NCBI GenBank assembly: GCA_016716265.1
Contig: JADJWQ010000006.1
Coordinates: forward strand, 868,001 to 932,000
DNA length: 64,000 bases
Origin: Planctomycetota bacterium
GTDB taxonomy: Bacteria > Planctomycetota > UBA1135 > UBA2386
Direction: 5' to 3'
Below, piece by piece: positions 44,916 to 54,438 of the stretch. Under the pieces are notes generated by a model, which saw nothing but the letters and a program-made list of their open reading frames with translations, did not search any database and was not told the origin of the DNA. The translations under genes were made by a program, and so were the position numbers. The first letter of the stretch is position 1, and each line of letters opens with the position of its first letter.

Positions 44916-46466
44916 ATGGCGGCTCCCACCTACCTCGGCATCGACGTCGGCACGCAGGGTCTGAAGGCGGCGCTGCTCGAGCCCGGCGCCGGCGTCGTCG
45001 CGCGCGCCGCCGTGCCGCTCGAGTGCGCGACCGGTCTGCCCCCCGGCCACAGCGAGCAACACCCCGACGACTGGCTCGCGGCACTGCGCAAGGCCGCCGC
45101 GAGCCTGCGCGCGGAGGCTCCCGAGGCCTGGCAGCGCACCGCCGGGCTCGCCGTGTCGGGCCAGCAGCACGGGCTCGTCGCGCTCGACGCCGAGGACCGC
45201 GTCGTGCGGCCCGCACTGCTGTGGAACGACGTGCGCGCGGCGGCCGAGTGCGCGGCGCTGCTCGACGAGGTCGGCGGCCCGGCCGCACTGTTCGCGCGGC
45301 TCGGCCTCGGCGGTCTGCCGCCCGGCTTCACCGCGGGCAAGGTGCGCTGGCTGCGCGACCACGAGCCGGAGAGCTGGTCGCGCACCGCGCGCGTCCTGTT
45401 GCCGCACGACTACGTGAACCTGTGGCTGACCGGGCGCTTCGCGACCGAGGCGGGCGACGCGTCGGGCACCGCGTGGCTCGACGTGCGGCGCCGGAGCTAC
45501 GACCTCGACTTCGCCGAGCTGATCGCGCCCGGCCTCGCCGACTGCCTGCCGGAGCTGGTCGCCGCCGACGCCCCGCTCGGCGCCCTGCGCGCCGCCGCGG
45601 CAACCGAGCTGGGTCTGCCGACGGGTCTGCCGGTCGCGCCGGGAGGCGGCGACAACATGCTGACGGCGTTCGGCGCCGGTGCGTTGCGCGAGGGCGTCGC
45701 GGTCGTCAGCCTCGGCACCTCGGGCACCGTGTTCTGCCGCGCCGACGCACCGGTGTGCGACCCGGCCGGCGAGCTGGCGCCGTTCTGCGACAGCGCCGGC
45801 GGCTGGCTGCCGCTCGGCTGCACGCAGAACGCGACCGTCGCGACGGAGGCCGCGCGGCGGCTCGGCGGGCTCGGCCTCGCGGCCTTCGAGCGCGCGCTGC
45901 AGCAGACGAGCCCCGGCGCCGACGGCGTGCTGTGCCTGCCGTTCCACACCGGCGAGCGCAGCCCCGATCTGCCGGCGGCGACCGCGGCGTTCCTCGGTCT
46001 GACGCCCACCAACCAGACCGTCGAGAACCTCGCCCGCGCGAGCGCCGAGGGCGCGACCTACGCGCTCGGCCGGCTGCTCGACCGGCTGCGTGAGCTCGGT
46101 CCGCCGCTGCGCGAGCTGCGGGTGACGGGCGGCGGCAGCCACAGCCCGGCGTGGTGCCGCATCGTCGCCGACGTCGCCGGCGTGCCGGTGAGCACCGGCG
46201 TCGATGCCGATGCCGCCGCCCTCGGTGCCGCCGTGCAGGCGGTCTGGGTCGCCCGCCGCGCGGCCGGCGAGCGGGACCTCGACGCGGCGGCCTGCCGCGA
46301 CGAGCTGGCCCTCGACGAGCAGCTGCGCGCCATCGACCCGGACCCCGACGCCACCGCGGTGCACGCACAGCGGCGCCGGGTCTGGCTGGCGGCCGCCGAG
46401 ACGCTGCGGCCCCTGTTCCCCGCACTCCGCGCGCACGTCGCGACACCGCGCACCTCGCCGCCATGA
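44916..46466 (+). CDS. xylB: Xylulokinase (FGGY sugar kinase)
   Basis: A 516-residue FGGY-family kinase that makes xylulose 5-phosphate from xylulose for the pentose phosphate pathway. It has YLGIDVGTQGLKAALLE at the N-terminus, SGQQHGLVALD (the xylulokinase substrate loop), LLWNDVRAA, LPHDYVNLWLTG, GGGDNMLTAFG, SLGTSGTVF and VTGGGSHSPAW. The ATG has a GGAGA Shine-Dalgarno ten bases upstream. No xylose isomerase is adjacent. The stop overlaps the DUF423 start. Confidence 0.88.
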   Translation: MAAPTYLGIDVGTQGLKAALLEPGAGVVARAAVPLECATGLPPGHSEQHPDDWLAALRKAAASLRAEAPEAWQRTAGLAVSGQQHGLVALDAEDRVVRPALLWNDVRAAAECAALLDEVGGPAALFARLGLGGLPPGFTAGKVRWLRDHEPESWSRTARVLLPHDYVNLWLTGRFATEAGDASGTAWLDVRRRSYDLDFAELIAPGLADCLPELVAADAPLGALRAAAATELGLPTGLPVAPGGGDNMLTAFGAGALREGVAVVSLGTSGTVFCRADAPVCDPAGELAPFCDSAGGWLPLGCTQNATVATEAARRLGGLGLAAFERALQQTSPGADGVLCLPFHTGERSPDLPAATAAFLGLTPTNQTVENLARASAEGATYALGRLLDRLRELGPPLRELRVTGGGSHSPAWCRIVADVAGVPVSTGVDADAAALGAAVQAVWVARRAAGERDLDAAACRDELALDEQLRAIDPDPDATAVHAQRRRVWLAAAETLRPLFPALRAHVATPRTSPP

Positions 46467-46837
46467 ACCGTGATCTCACCCTCCGCATCGCCGCCGTGCT
46501 CGGCGGCATCGCCGTGGCCGCCGGTGCGTTCGGCGCCCACGCCCTGAAGTCGACGCTGAACGCCGCGGACCTCGCGATCTGGGAGACCGCGGTGCGCTAC
46601 CAGGCGTGGCACGCGCTCGCGCTGCTCGGCATCGCCTGCCTGCCGCGCGACCTGCCGCGCGCCGGCGTGGCGGCGCTGTGCATGGCGCTCGGCGCGATCG
46701 TGTTCAGCGGCAGCCTGTACGCGCTGGTGCTGCTCGACCAGCGTTGGCTCGGCGCGGTCACGCCGCTCGGCGGCACCGCGATGATCGTCGGCTGGGTGCT
46801 GCTCGCGACCGCGCGCCGACCCGTTCCCGGGTCGTGA
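46463..46837 (+). CDS. DUF423 (YgdD-like) membrane protein
   Basis: A 124-residue protein with four membrane helices. The family pattern is plain: GGIAVAAGAFGAHALKSTL, then WETAVRYQAWHALALL, then SGSLYALVL and ITPLGG-like VTPLGGTAMIVGW. The role is unknown. ATGA overlap with xylB suggests translational coupling. It is convergent with the phosphofructokinase gene, six bases apart. Confidence 0.9.
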   Translation: MNRDLTLRIAAVLGGIAVAAGAFGAHALKSTLNAADLAIWETAVRYQAWHALALLGIACLPRDLPRAGVAALCMALGAIVFSGSLYALVLLDQRWLGAVTPLGGTAMIVGWVLLATARRPVPGS

Positions 46838-46843
46838 ACGCGC

Positions 46844-48148
46844 TCACTGGTAGGTCTCGAGGAAGCGGGCGAGCTGCTGGAAGTCGCTGCCGCGCTCGAT
46901 CATGCGCACGACGGTCGTCAGCGTCTCGGGATCGACGAGCTCGTCGAACGGCACGTAGTTGAGCTTGAGCTGTCCGACCGTCGAGATCATCACGCCGTCG
47001 AGCCCCTTCTCGGCGAGCGCGCGGTAGGCGCCGACCCCGAGCTGCGCGCCGAGCACGACGTCGAACGCGTGCGGCCGCGCGCAGCGCGCCTCGTAGCCGA
47101 GCTGCAGACCGCGGACCTTGCGCTTCTTGTCGGTGCGCCGCTCGTAGGCCTCGGTCACGAGCTTCTCGAACATCGCGGCGGTGTTGAGCCGGCCGATCGA
47201 GATGTGGCCGAACTCGTCGCGGCCGACGCCCTCGAGGAAGCTCCTCGGCAGCAGCTCCGCGAGCCCCTCGGCGAGCACGACGACGCCGAAGTTCTTGCCC
47301 TCGCGCTCGCGCGCGACCATCAGGTCGACGATCCGGTCGACGACCTTGTCCATCACCATGATGCGGCGCTGGCGCTGCTCGCCGGTCTCACCGTCCTTGA
47401 CGACCTCGGTGGTCTCGAGCTCGCCGTAGATGTCCTCCATGCCGATCACGAGGCTGGCCTCGCCGGCGATGGCCGCACCATATGCGAGCCAGCCGGCGCT
47501 GCGCCCCATCGTCTCGGCAATGAAGTATCCATTGGTCGCCTCCGCGTCGTACAGGAGGTTCTGGATCTCCTTCGCGAGGGTATCGACCGCGGTGAAGTAG
47601 CCGAACGTGAAGTCGATGCCGTTGTAGTCGTTGTCGATCGTCTTCGGCACGTGGACGACCGGGATCCGCGGCTTGCCGGCAGGGAGGCGCTGCTGGTAGA
47701 GCCGCAGCATGTTCGCGGTCTTCAGCGTGTCGTCGCCGCCGATCGAGATCAGCGCGTCGGCGCGGATCGACCGCAGCGCGACGTAGATCTGGTGCAGCGG
47801 GGCGGCCTTCTCCGGATCGTCGAGATCCGCCGGCTTGCGCACGCGCTTGCCAGGGTTGGTGCGCGCGGTGCCGAGCATGATGCCCTGCCGGTTGCGCGTC
47901 CGCTTCAGGGTCGCATGGTCGATGCGCAGGAAGTCGACGCCCTCGACCAGCGGCCGCTCGGGCGAGTAGCCCATCAGCCGCGAGTAGCCGTTCAGGCACC
48001 CGACGACTTCGACACCGTTGCGGAGGAAGGAGACCGCCGCCGTGGAGATGACGGCGTTGGCTGCGGGCGCGGGACCTCCGGAGAAGAGGATCGCGACGCG
48101 GGTGAATTGGCGGATCGGCCGCGGCGGACGGTCGAAAGTGCTGACCAT
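46844..48148 (-). CDS. pfp: 6-phosphofructokinase, probably pyrophosphate-dependent
   Basis: A 434-residue PFK-family enzyme of upper glycolysis. The motifs ILFSGGPAPAANAVI, SIGGDDTLKTA (137-140 GGDD), VPKTIDNDYNG (168-174) and MGRSAGWLA are seen. Two positions speak for PPi rather than ATP: the second Asp in GGDD (Gly in ATP enzymes) and Lys in PKTIDND. The glycine-rich start is unusual (SGGPAPAAN instead of GGDAPGMN). PPi enzymes work reversibly. The call of PPi use is from known signatures, not proof. Confidence 0.88.
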   Translation of the reverse strand: MVSTFDRPPRPIRQFTRVAILFSGGPAPAANAVISTAAVSFLRNGVEVVGCLNGYSRLMGYSPERPLVEGVDFLRIDHATLKRTRNRQGIMLGTARTNPGKRVRKPADLDDPEKAAPLHQIYVALRSIRADALISIGGDDTLKTANMLRLYQQRLPAGKPRIPVVHVPKTIDNDYNGIDFTFGYFTAVDTLAKEIQNLLYDAEATNGYFIAETMGRSAGWLAYGAAIAGEASLVIGMEDIYGELETTEVVKDGETGEQRQRRIMVMDKVVDRIVDLMVAREREGKNFGVVVLAEGLAELLPRSFLEGVGRDEFGHISIGRLNTAAMFEKLVTEAYERRTDKKRKVRGLQLGYEARCARPHAFDVVLGAQLGVGAYRALAEKGLDGVMISTVGQLKLNYVPFDELVDPETLTTVVRMIERGSDFQQLARFLETYQ

Positions 48149-48251
48149 CGGATCGTGACAGTTGGTTCGAGAGTGATCCGGGTCATGCTCGGGACCGGCG
48201 CGCGCGCTGGCAAGGAGGATCCGCGGCCGTCGCGCGCGGCGCCGGCGGAAC

Positions 48252-50669
48252 TCACTTCTCGCCGGGCATCTTCAGGCGGCCGTGGCCGCGCGGCGCCTTG
48301 CCGGTCGTGAACTCCCAGCGGACCTCCTGCTCGCCGAGCAGGGTCTTCAGCGTCACGATCACCCGGAAGCGGGTGTCGCGGTCGAGCGGCTCCTTCGGGA
48401 TCCCGAACACGACCGAGGGGTCCTCCATGCGCTTCAGGAGCGGCGCGCGTGGCGTGTGCACCCAGCACGGGATCACGCCGTCCTCGATCCACTCCTGCCC
48501 GCGCTTCTTCAGCCGCACGATCGTCAGCCGGGCGTCCTCGACCTGGTTCGCGACGAACCGCTCCATCTGCAGGCTGACCGGGTAGCCGGCGCGCCGCTGC
48601 AGCGCGAACGGCTCGGCTGCGCGCCCCTCCTCGGTGTCGGCGAGCGGGTCGGGGTGCTCCTGCGCGTGGAACTGCGTGGGCACGTTCTCCATGCCGTCCG
48701 CCGGCCACAGCACCCACTTGCGCGGCTCCTCGCCGCCCTCCTCACCGCCGATGATGCGCGGCTTCTCGAGCGAGCCCATGTCGAGCACGACGATGTTGCC
48801 CTCGGCGGCGAAGCCGATGCGCCGGATGTTCGGCCGCAGCAGCGGGAAGCGGTGGTAGACGGTGCCGATCCAGCCGTCGAGGCTGTCGGCCGGGTCGATG
48901 TGGTCCTTCGGATCCTGCGCGATCACGATCACCGAGTTGAGCCCGGCGCGCATGCCGCGGGTCGTGAAGCCCGGCTTGGCCGGATCCTCCTCGTGCGCCT
49001 CCGGCCACACCCAGTGGTCGGGGTTCTGCTGCAGGAACAGCGCGTGCGCGCGGCAGGCGATCGTCGACTCGAGGTCGATCTCGCAGGGCGGTAGCCCGAT
49101 CAGCTCGCGGAACTCGTTGAGGCGCTCGAGGCCCTTGATCTGGTCCTTGTTGGGCTTCTCGGGCAGCAGCGGCGGACCGTAGCCCGTCGCGTAGGCGGCC
49201 AGCGTGCGGCCCGCGGCCCAGCCGCGCCACTCGTCCTCGACGTCCGCGAGCTTCGCACCGAAGTGCTTCTCGAAGAACTCGTCGATGAGGTTCGGGAACG
49301 GTCGCTTGTCGGACTCCGGCAGGCCGTGCAGGTAGCCGAGCCACTTCTGCGGGAACCGCGCCAGCAGGAACACGCCGAAGCTCCAGGTCTTCAGGCGCGC
49401 GGCATTGCGGAAGTCGGAGAGCTGCACGCGCGGCAGGCCGTTGGCCGGGAAGTCGATGCGCGCGATCGCCTGGTCGCGCATCTCGCGCAGCCACCAGTTC
49501 GCCGAGTCGGGCAGCTCCTTGCGCGCACCCGTCGTCGTCGCGGTCGACTCGGCGCCGTAGCGCGTGATCGCCGTGCCGCGCATGTACCAGGTCGCGGCGT
49601 GCATCAGCCCCTCGTTGGTGGCGTCGTTGCCACCGAGCGACTTGAACACGCGCGCGATCAGGCCGTCGTGCATCGCGATCGGCGTCAGCGCGCGCGCGAC
49701 CTCGCAGATCTTGCCGTCCTCGGCCCACGAGATGTTCGCCCAGTTCTCCGTGCCGGCGACCTCGGGATTGAGGCGGATGAACATCTTCTGCTCCGCCGTC
49801 GTCCACAGGAACCCGATCCACTTGCGCGTGCCGCGCATGTGGCGGCGCATGTCGACGCGCTTCTTGTCGGCGTCGGGCAGCACGTACTCGAGGAAGTCGC
49901 AGGCCCGCTCCGCCCACTTCACGCAGTCGTCGGCGTTCTCCTGCGTGCCGCGCGTGAAGATCAGGAAGTTCGCGCTGCGCGCGCCGTGGAACGAGACGTC
50001 GGCGTCCTCCGCGGTCATCCGCGCGAGCTGCGGCGGCAGCTCGGCGACCGGCTCGATCTCGTATTCCTTCTGCGACAGCGACGCAGCGTACTCCTCGATG
50101 TCGCGCAGCCGCTTGACGAACGCGACCTCCTCCGGCGTGCCCCAGAACGCCTCGACGCGCCCGTCACCCCAGTTCAGCGGCAGCCGCTCGTGGCCGATCG
50201 CCTGGTGCGCCGCCTCGTCGAACGGGTTGTAGTAGAGCGCCATCTGCAGGTGGTAGAGCGAGCGCGCCGGCGCGTCGTCCTTCATCTGCACGCCGAGGTC
50301 GCGGTGCAGCCCGGCGATGTCCTCGGCGAACCGCTTCCACTCGCCGAGCACCTCGAAGCGCTGCTCGTCGTTGGCGTCGTCGGGCCACTCCTTCTCGACG
50401 TCGGGCTCCTTCCACTCGCCCTGGACCTTCTGCCAGCCGAGCGCGCGCCGCGCCCGCGCGTTCTCCGGGTCGTAGTGCGCCAGGATCAGCTCGTACGCCT
50501 CCTTGGCGCGCGAGAACACCCGGTTGCGCTCGGCGATCTGGGCGAAGGTCTGCAGACGCTTGGCCGCGCTCGAGGAGATCCTCTCCTCCTGCCGGGCCCA
50601 ACGGTCCTGGGCGAGTCCTGCGGCCGCCAGCGCGGCGACGCAGAGAACGGTGAGCAACGTGATGCGCAT
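48252..50669 (-). CDS. Exported TPR/CAP-domain protein
   Basis: An 805-residue protein with signal peptide (LLTVLCVAALAAAGLAQ). The N-terminal part (about 20-200) has TPR-like helical pairs (AYELILAHYDPENARARRALGW). The centre resembles planctomycete proteins with peptidase-like folds but no HExxH is seen. The C-terminal third has a CAP/SCP-like domain: GLERLNEFRELIGLPPCEID, ACRAHALFLQQNPD, then WIGTVYHRFPLLRPN and IGFAAEG. Cys pairs are few. Function is unknown; it is probably envelope-located. Confidence 0.78.
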   Translation of the reverse strand: MRITLLTVLCVAALAAAGLAQDRWARQEERISSSAAKRLQTFAQIAERNRVFSRAKEAYELILAHYDPENARARRALGWQKVQGEWKEPDVEKEWPDDANDEQRFEVLGEWKRFAEDIAGLHRDLGVQMKDDAPARSLYHLQMALYYNPFDEAAHQAIGHERLPLNWGDGRVEAFWGTPEEVAFVKRLRDIEEYAASLSQKEYEIEPVAELPPQLARMTAEDADVSFHGARSANFLIFTRGTQENADDCVKWAERACDFLEYVLPDADKKRVDMRRHMRGTRKWIGFLWTTAEQKMFIRLNPEVAGTENWANISWAEDGKICEVARALTPIAMHDGLIARVFKSLGGNDATNEGLMHAATWYMRGTAITRYGAESTATTTGARKELPDSANWWLREMRDQAIARIDFPANGLPRVQLSDFRNAARLKTWSFGVFLLARFPQKWLGYLHGLPESDKRPFPNLIDEFFEKHFGAKLADVEDEWRGWAAGRTLAAYATGYGPPLLPEKPNKDQIKGLERLNEFRELIGLPPCEIDLESTIACRAHALFLQQNPDHWVWPEAHEEDPAKPGFTTRGMRAGLNSVIVIAQDPKDHIDPADSLDGWIGTVYHRFPLLRPNIRRIGFAAEGNIVVLDMGSLEKPRIIGGEEGGEEPRKWVLWPADGMENVPTQFHAQEHPDPLADTEEGRAAEPFALQRRAGYPVSLQMERFVANQVEDARLTIVRLKKRGQEWIEDGVIPCWVHTPRAPLLKRMEDPSVVFGIPKEPLDRDTRFRVIVTLKTLLGEQEVRWEFTTGKAPRGHGRLKMPGEK

Positions 50670-50845
50670 CGGTTGTGGGGGTCGGCGCTCTGGGCACCTG
50701 CTGGGTGGGAATCGCGCAGTCTAGCCCGGATGCTCCGCGAGGTCCCTGCCGCGGGCACGCAAGTGTCCCGCTGGATTCGCGGGGGGGCGGCGGCGGGCTC
50801 CGCTCCGGATCCCGGGGGCGCCACGGTAGACTGCGCCGCGCGTCG

Positions 50846-51688
50846 ATGACCGCCGAGCTGAGAGACGTCCCCCCGGCGCCGCGCCCCGTGCGGCTCGGCG
50901 CCGTGCTCTGGTACCGCTGGCCGCTGCTCGCCGCCGGCGCGCTGCTGACCGTCTACGGCGGCCTCGTCACGCTGATGCTGTGGTTCAGCGCACACGGGCA
51001 GTACCCCGGCACGGACCGCGAGCTCGACGACCGCTCGACGCGCGCGAGCGGCCGCGTCGTGGCGAGCGAGCCGGTCGGCGGTGCGTGGACCGGCGGTGGC
51101 ACGGTGCGCCGCGTGCGCTACGCGTTCCGCACGCCGGACGGCGCCGACGTCGAGGACTCCTGCTACGTGCCGGGACCCGGGCCCGAGTTCGGTAGCGCCG
51201 TCGACATCGAGCACTCGCTGCGGCCGCCTTACCGCAGCCGGGTCGTCGGCGGGCGCGTCGTGCTGGTCGGCAGCCTGTCGGGCATCGGCTTCCTCGCGAT
51301 CGTCGCGCCGGGCCTCGCGCTGCTGGCGCTGTGGCTGCGCGGCGCCTGGTCGCAGTGGCGGCTGCTGCGCGACGGCGACCTGTCGGTCGCGACGCCGCTC
51401 GCGGTCCGGCGGATCCCGCGCGTCACGCCCGGCATGCTGCGCGTGCGCTTCGTGTTCCGCGACCGGCACGCCCGGCTGCGCGAGGGGTCGCATTGGGTCC
51501 GCGAGCGCTCGCGGCTCGGCGAGCGGCTCGCCGCATGCACGGACGGTGGCCGCAGCGACCGCTTCGTCGTGGTGTTCGACCGCCGCGCGCCGTGGCGGCA
51601 TCGGCTGATCGGCCGCGACGACGTGCGGCGCCCACCGTCGGCACGGCAGCCCGAGCCCGCTCCTGGCGACCCGAGGCGCGCGCGTTGA
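50846..51688 (+). CDS. DUF3592-like membrane protein, paralogue 1
   Basis: A 280-residue protein with helices at about 25-52 and 145-172. Between them is a beta-rich extracytoplasmic domain (ASGRVVASEPVGG, VRRVRYAFRTPDG, DSCYVPG) of the DUF3592 type. The C-terminal domain is cytoplasmic with a similar second beta unit (MLRVRFVFRDRHARLREG). It shares its layout and the N-terminal APRPVR motif with the next gene, so the two are likely duplicates. Role unknown. Confidence 0.75.
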   Translation: MTAELRDVPPAPRPVRLGAVLWYRWPLLAAGALLTVYGGLVTLMLWFSAHGQYPGTDRELDDRSTRASGRVVASEPVGGAWTGGGTVRRVRYAFRTPDGADVEDSCYVPGPGPEFGSAVDIEHSLRPPYRSRVVGGRVVLVGSLSGIGFLAIVAPGLALLALWLRGAWSQWRLLRDGDLSVATPLAVRRIPRVTPGMLRVRFVFRDRHARLREGSHWVRERSRLGERLAACTDGGRSDRFVVVFDRRAPWRHRLIGRDDVRRPPSARQPEPAPGDPRRAR

Positions 51689-52455
51689 CGACGCTGCACG
51701 AGATCCCGGCGGCGCCGCGGCCGGTGCGCTGGCGGGCTGCGCTACGCGCGCGCTGGCTGTGGGGAGCACTCGCGACCGCGGTCCTGGTGCCGGTGCTCGC
51801 GCTGCTGATCGCGCTGCGCGCGCAGGGGCTCGACGTGCTGCCGCTCGGCGACGACGCGCTCGACGCGGAGAGAGCGTTCGTCGACGGCCGCATCGAGTCG
51901 GTCGAGCCCGCGGAGCTGAACTTCGGCCTGCACCGCTTCCTGCGCGTGACCTACGCGTTCCGGCCCGGCGACGGCACGCTGCGGCGCGGCGTCGTCATGG
52001 TCGCGCCGGCGCGCACCTGGCGTGCGGGCGAGCGGTGCACGGTCGAGTTCGCGCAGGAATCGCCCGAGCTCAATCGCCTGCGCGGCACGCGGCGCAACGC
52101 GCTCGAGGCGTTCACCATCCCGCTGATCGGACTCGGCGCGATGCCGGCGTTCGCCGCGCTGCTGCTGTGGCTGCGCGCCGCGACGCGCACGCGGCTGCTG
52201 TTGGCGACCGGCCGGGCGACGCTCGCGCGCATCGAGGCCTTGCGCGCGGTCCGGGGCGTGGTTCCGGCACAATGGTCCGTCACCTTCTCGTTCACCGATG
52301 CACAGGGTGTCGAGCGGCGCGGCGGTCATCAGGTCGGCAGGCGCACGCCGCTCGGCCAGCGACTCGCGGACGGCACGGTGACCGCACCGGTGATCCACGA
52401 CCTCGCGAACCCGAACCTCTGCCGGCTCGCCCATCCCACCGACTTCGCACCGTGA
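51685..52455 (+). CDS. DUF3592-like membrane protein, paralogue 2 (TTG start)
   Basis: A 256-residue protein that mirrors its neighbour: EIPAAPRPVRWRA, a helix at about 25-45, a beta domain (FVDGRIESVEPAEL, LRVTYAFRPGDG), a second helix (PLIGLGAMPAFAALLLWLR) and a C-terminal beta unit (WSVTFSFTDAQGVERRGG). The only start that keeps the N-terminal motif is TTG at 51685, overlapping the upstream stop (TTGA). It ends four bases inside the helicase gene start (GTGA). Function unknown. Confidence 0.75.
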   Translation: MTTLHEIPAAPRPVRWRAALRARWLWGALATAVLVPVLALLIALRAQGLDVLPLGDDALDAERAFVDGRIESVEPAELNFGLHRFLRVTYAFRPGDGTLRRGVVMVAPARTWRAGERCTVEFAQESPELNRLRGTRRNALEAFTIPLIGLGAMPAFAALLLWLRAATRTRLLLATGRATLARIEALRAVRGVVPAQWSVTFSFTDAQGVERRGGHQVGRRTPLGQRLADGTVTAPVIHDLANPNLCRLAHPTDFAP

Positions 52456-54416
52456 CCGATCCCGACTTGCACCTGCGGGTCGACGACCTGCTCGCCGCCG
52501 ACGGCGCCGTCGGGCGGCGGCTGCCGGGCTACGAGGAGCGCCCCGAGCAGCGCGAGCTGGCCACGGCGATCGAGCGCGCGCTCGCGCGCGAGCGGCACCT
52601 GCTGGCCGAGGCCGGCACCGGCGTCGGCAAGTCGTTCGCCTACCTGCTGCCGGCGGTGCTGCGCGCGGTCGGCACGCCGCAGCACGGGCCGATCGTCGTG
52701 TCGACGCGGACGATCGCGCTGCAGGAGCAGCTCGAGCAGAAGGACCTGCCGTTCCTGCACGCGGTGCTGCCGGTCGAGTGGTCGTCGGTCACCGCGGTCG
52801 GCCGCAACCACTACGTCTGCCTGCGGCGCATGCACCAGGCGTGGCGCGAGCGCGGCGCGCTGTTCGACGACCTGTCCCACGAGACCGACCTGCTGCGCGT
52901 GCTCGACTGGTCCGCCACCTCGCACGACGGGCTGCGGTTCGAGCTCGACCCGCCGGTCGCCGAGCCGGTGTGGGACGAGGTGAAGGCCGAGCACGGCAAC
53001 TGCCTGCACAAGGCCTGCCCGCACTACGACCTGTGCCCGTACCAGCGCTCGCGCCGCCGGCTCGAGTCGGCGCAGATCCTGGTCGTCAACCACGCGCTGT
53101 ACGTCGCCGACGTCGCACTGCGCATGGCGGGCGCGCGCTACCTGCCCGATCACCGCGTCGCGATCTTCGACGAGGCGCACCACCTCGAGCGCGTCGCGAC
53201 CGAAGGGCTCGGCCATCGCCTCGCGCTCGGCACGGTGCTGTGGCACCTGAAGCGGCTGCACCCGCGGCGCGCGCGGCGCAGCCTGCTCGGCGAGCACGGC
53301 AGCCCGAACGCGCTGGTGCTCGTCGAGCAGGTGCGGCTCGCCGCCGAGCGGTTCTTCGCGCGCCTCGATGCGCTGGTCGACGGCGCGCCCGGTGGCGCGG
53401 TGGCGCTCGCGCCCGGCGACCCGCTCGAGGATCCGGTGTCGGCCCCGCTGCTGGAGCTCGCGGCCGAGGTTGGCCAGCTCGCGGCGGCGAAGACCGAGGT
53501 CGACCTGAAGATGGAGCTGCAGGCGCGTGCGCGCGGGCTGTCGACGGTCGCGGCGGTGCTCGCGAGCCTGTGCGGGCCGACCGACGGCTCGACGGTTCGC
53601 TGGATCGAGCGCGAGAAGCGCGGTGCCGCGCTGCGCTCGGCACCGCTCGACGTCGGCGACGTGCTCCGGCAGCACGTGTTCCGCTCCCCGCGCACCTGCG
53701 TGCTGCTCAGCGCGACGCTCGGCCCGAGCGCCGACCGTGAGTTCGGATGGCTGCGCGAGCGACTCGGCATCGACTCCGAGCGCGTCGACGCCCTGCGGCT
53801 CGGCTCGCCGTTCGATTACCGCGCCCACGTGCGCGTGACGATCGCGGACGCGATGCCCGACCCGACCACCCAGGCGGCGGCGTGGCGCCGCGCCGTCACC
53901 CACGAGGTGCGCGACCGCGTGCTGCACAACGGCGGCCGCGCGCTCGTGCTGTGCACGGCGTGGTCGACGGTGCGCGAGCTCGCCGGCGCGCTGCGCGACG
54001 CGCTCGCGCTCGAGGGCATCGAGCTGCTCGTGCAGGGCGAGGCGCCGCTGCGCGAGCTGCTGCGACGGAAGCGCGCCGAGCCGACCTCGGTGCTGCTCGG
54101 CACCGAGACGTTCTGGGAGGGCATCGACGTGCCCGGCGACGCGCTGACGCTCGTGATCGTCACGCGCCTGCCCTTCGCGCAGCCCGACCACCCGCTGACG
54201 AAGGCGCGCCTGCAGGCGATCCGCGACCGCGGCGGCGACCCGTTCGGCGAGCACTCGCTCCCCGAAGCCGTGCTGCGGTTCCGGCAGGGCTTCGGCCGGC
54301 TGATCCGCTCGGCGACCGACCGCGGGGAGGTCGTCGTCCTCGATCCCCGGATCCGGACCAAGCGCTACGGGCGCGCGTTCCTCGACGCGCTGCCCGAGGG
54401 CACCGTCGACGGCTGA
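52452..54416 (+). CDS. dinG: DinG/XPD-type ATP-dependent DNA helicase with Fe-S cluster motif
   Basis: A 654-residue superfamily 2 helicase. Walker A EAGTGVGKS, motif Ia STRTIALQEQL, DEAH box FDEAHHLE, motif III LSATLG and motif VI RFRQGFGRLIRS are present. Four Cys (YVCLRR, GNCLH, KACPH, DLCPY) between Walker A and DEAH are placed like the 4Fe-4S ligands of XPD/DinG. It probably unwinds 5'-3' during repair or R-loop removal. It starts with GTG within the stop of the upstream membrane protein, so all three genes are cotranslated. Confidence 0.9.
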   Translation: MTDPDLHLRVDDLLAADGAVGRRLPGYEERPEQRELATAIERALARERHLLAEAGTGVGKSFAYLLPAVLRAVGTPQHGPIVVSTRTIALQEQLEQKDLPFLHAVLPVEWSSVTAVGRNHYVCLRRMHQAWRERGALFDDLSHETDLLRVLDWSATSHDGLRFELDPPVAEPVWDEVKAEHGNCLHKACPHYDLCPYQRSRRRLESAQILVVNHALYVADVALRMAGARYLPDHRVAIFDEAHHLERVATEGLGHRLALGTVLWHLKRLHPRRARRSLLGEHGSPNALVLVEQVRLAAERFFARLDALVDGAPGGAVALAPGDPLEDPVSAPLLELAAEVGQLAAAKTEVDLKMELQARARGLSTVAAVLASLCGPTDGSTVRWIEREKRGAALRSAPLDVGDVLRQHVFRSPRTCVLLSATLGPSADREFGWLRERLGIDSERVDALRLGSPFDYRAHVRVTIADAMPDPTTQAAAWRRAVTHEVRDRVLHNGGRALVLCTAWSTVRELAGALRDALALEGIELLVQGEAPLRELLRRKRAEPTSVLLGTETFWEGIDVPGDALTLVIVTRLPFAQPDHPLTKARLQAIRDRGGDPFGEHSLPEAVLRFRQGFGRLIRSATDRGEVVVLDPRIRTKRYGRAFLDALPEGTVDG

Positions 54417-54438
54417 GCGAGCGGTCGCGGCCGGGGCG

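Noticed and set aside
49263..50849. Plus-strand frame opposite the TPR/CAP gene
   Set aside because: No motif, and the minus strand carries a signal peptide and recognised domains.
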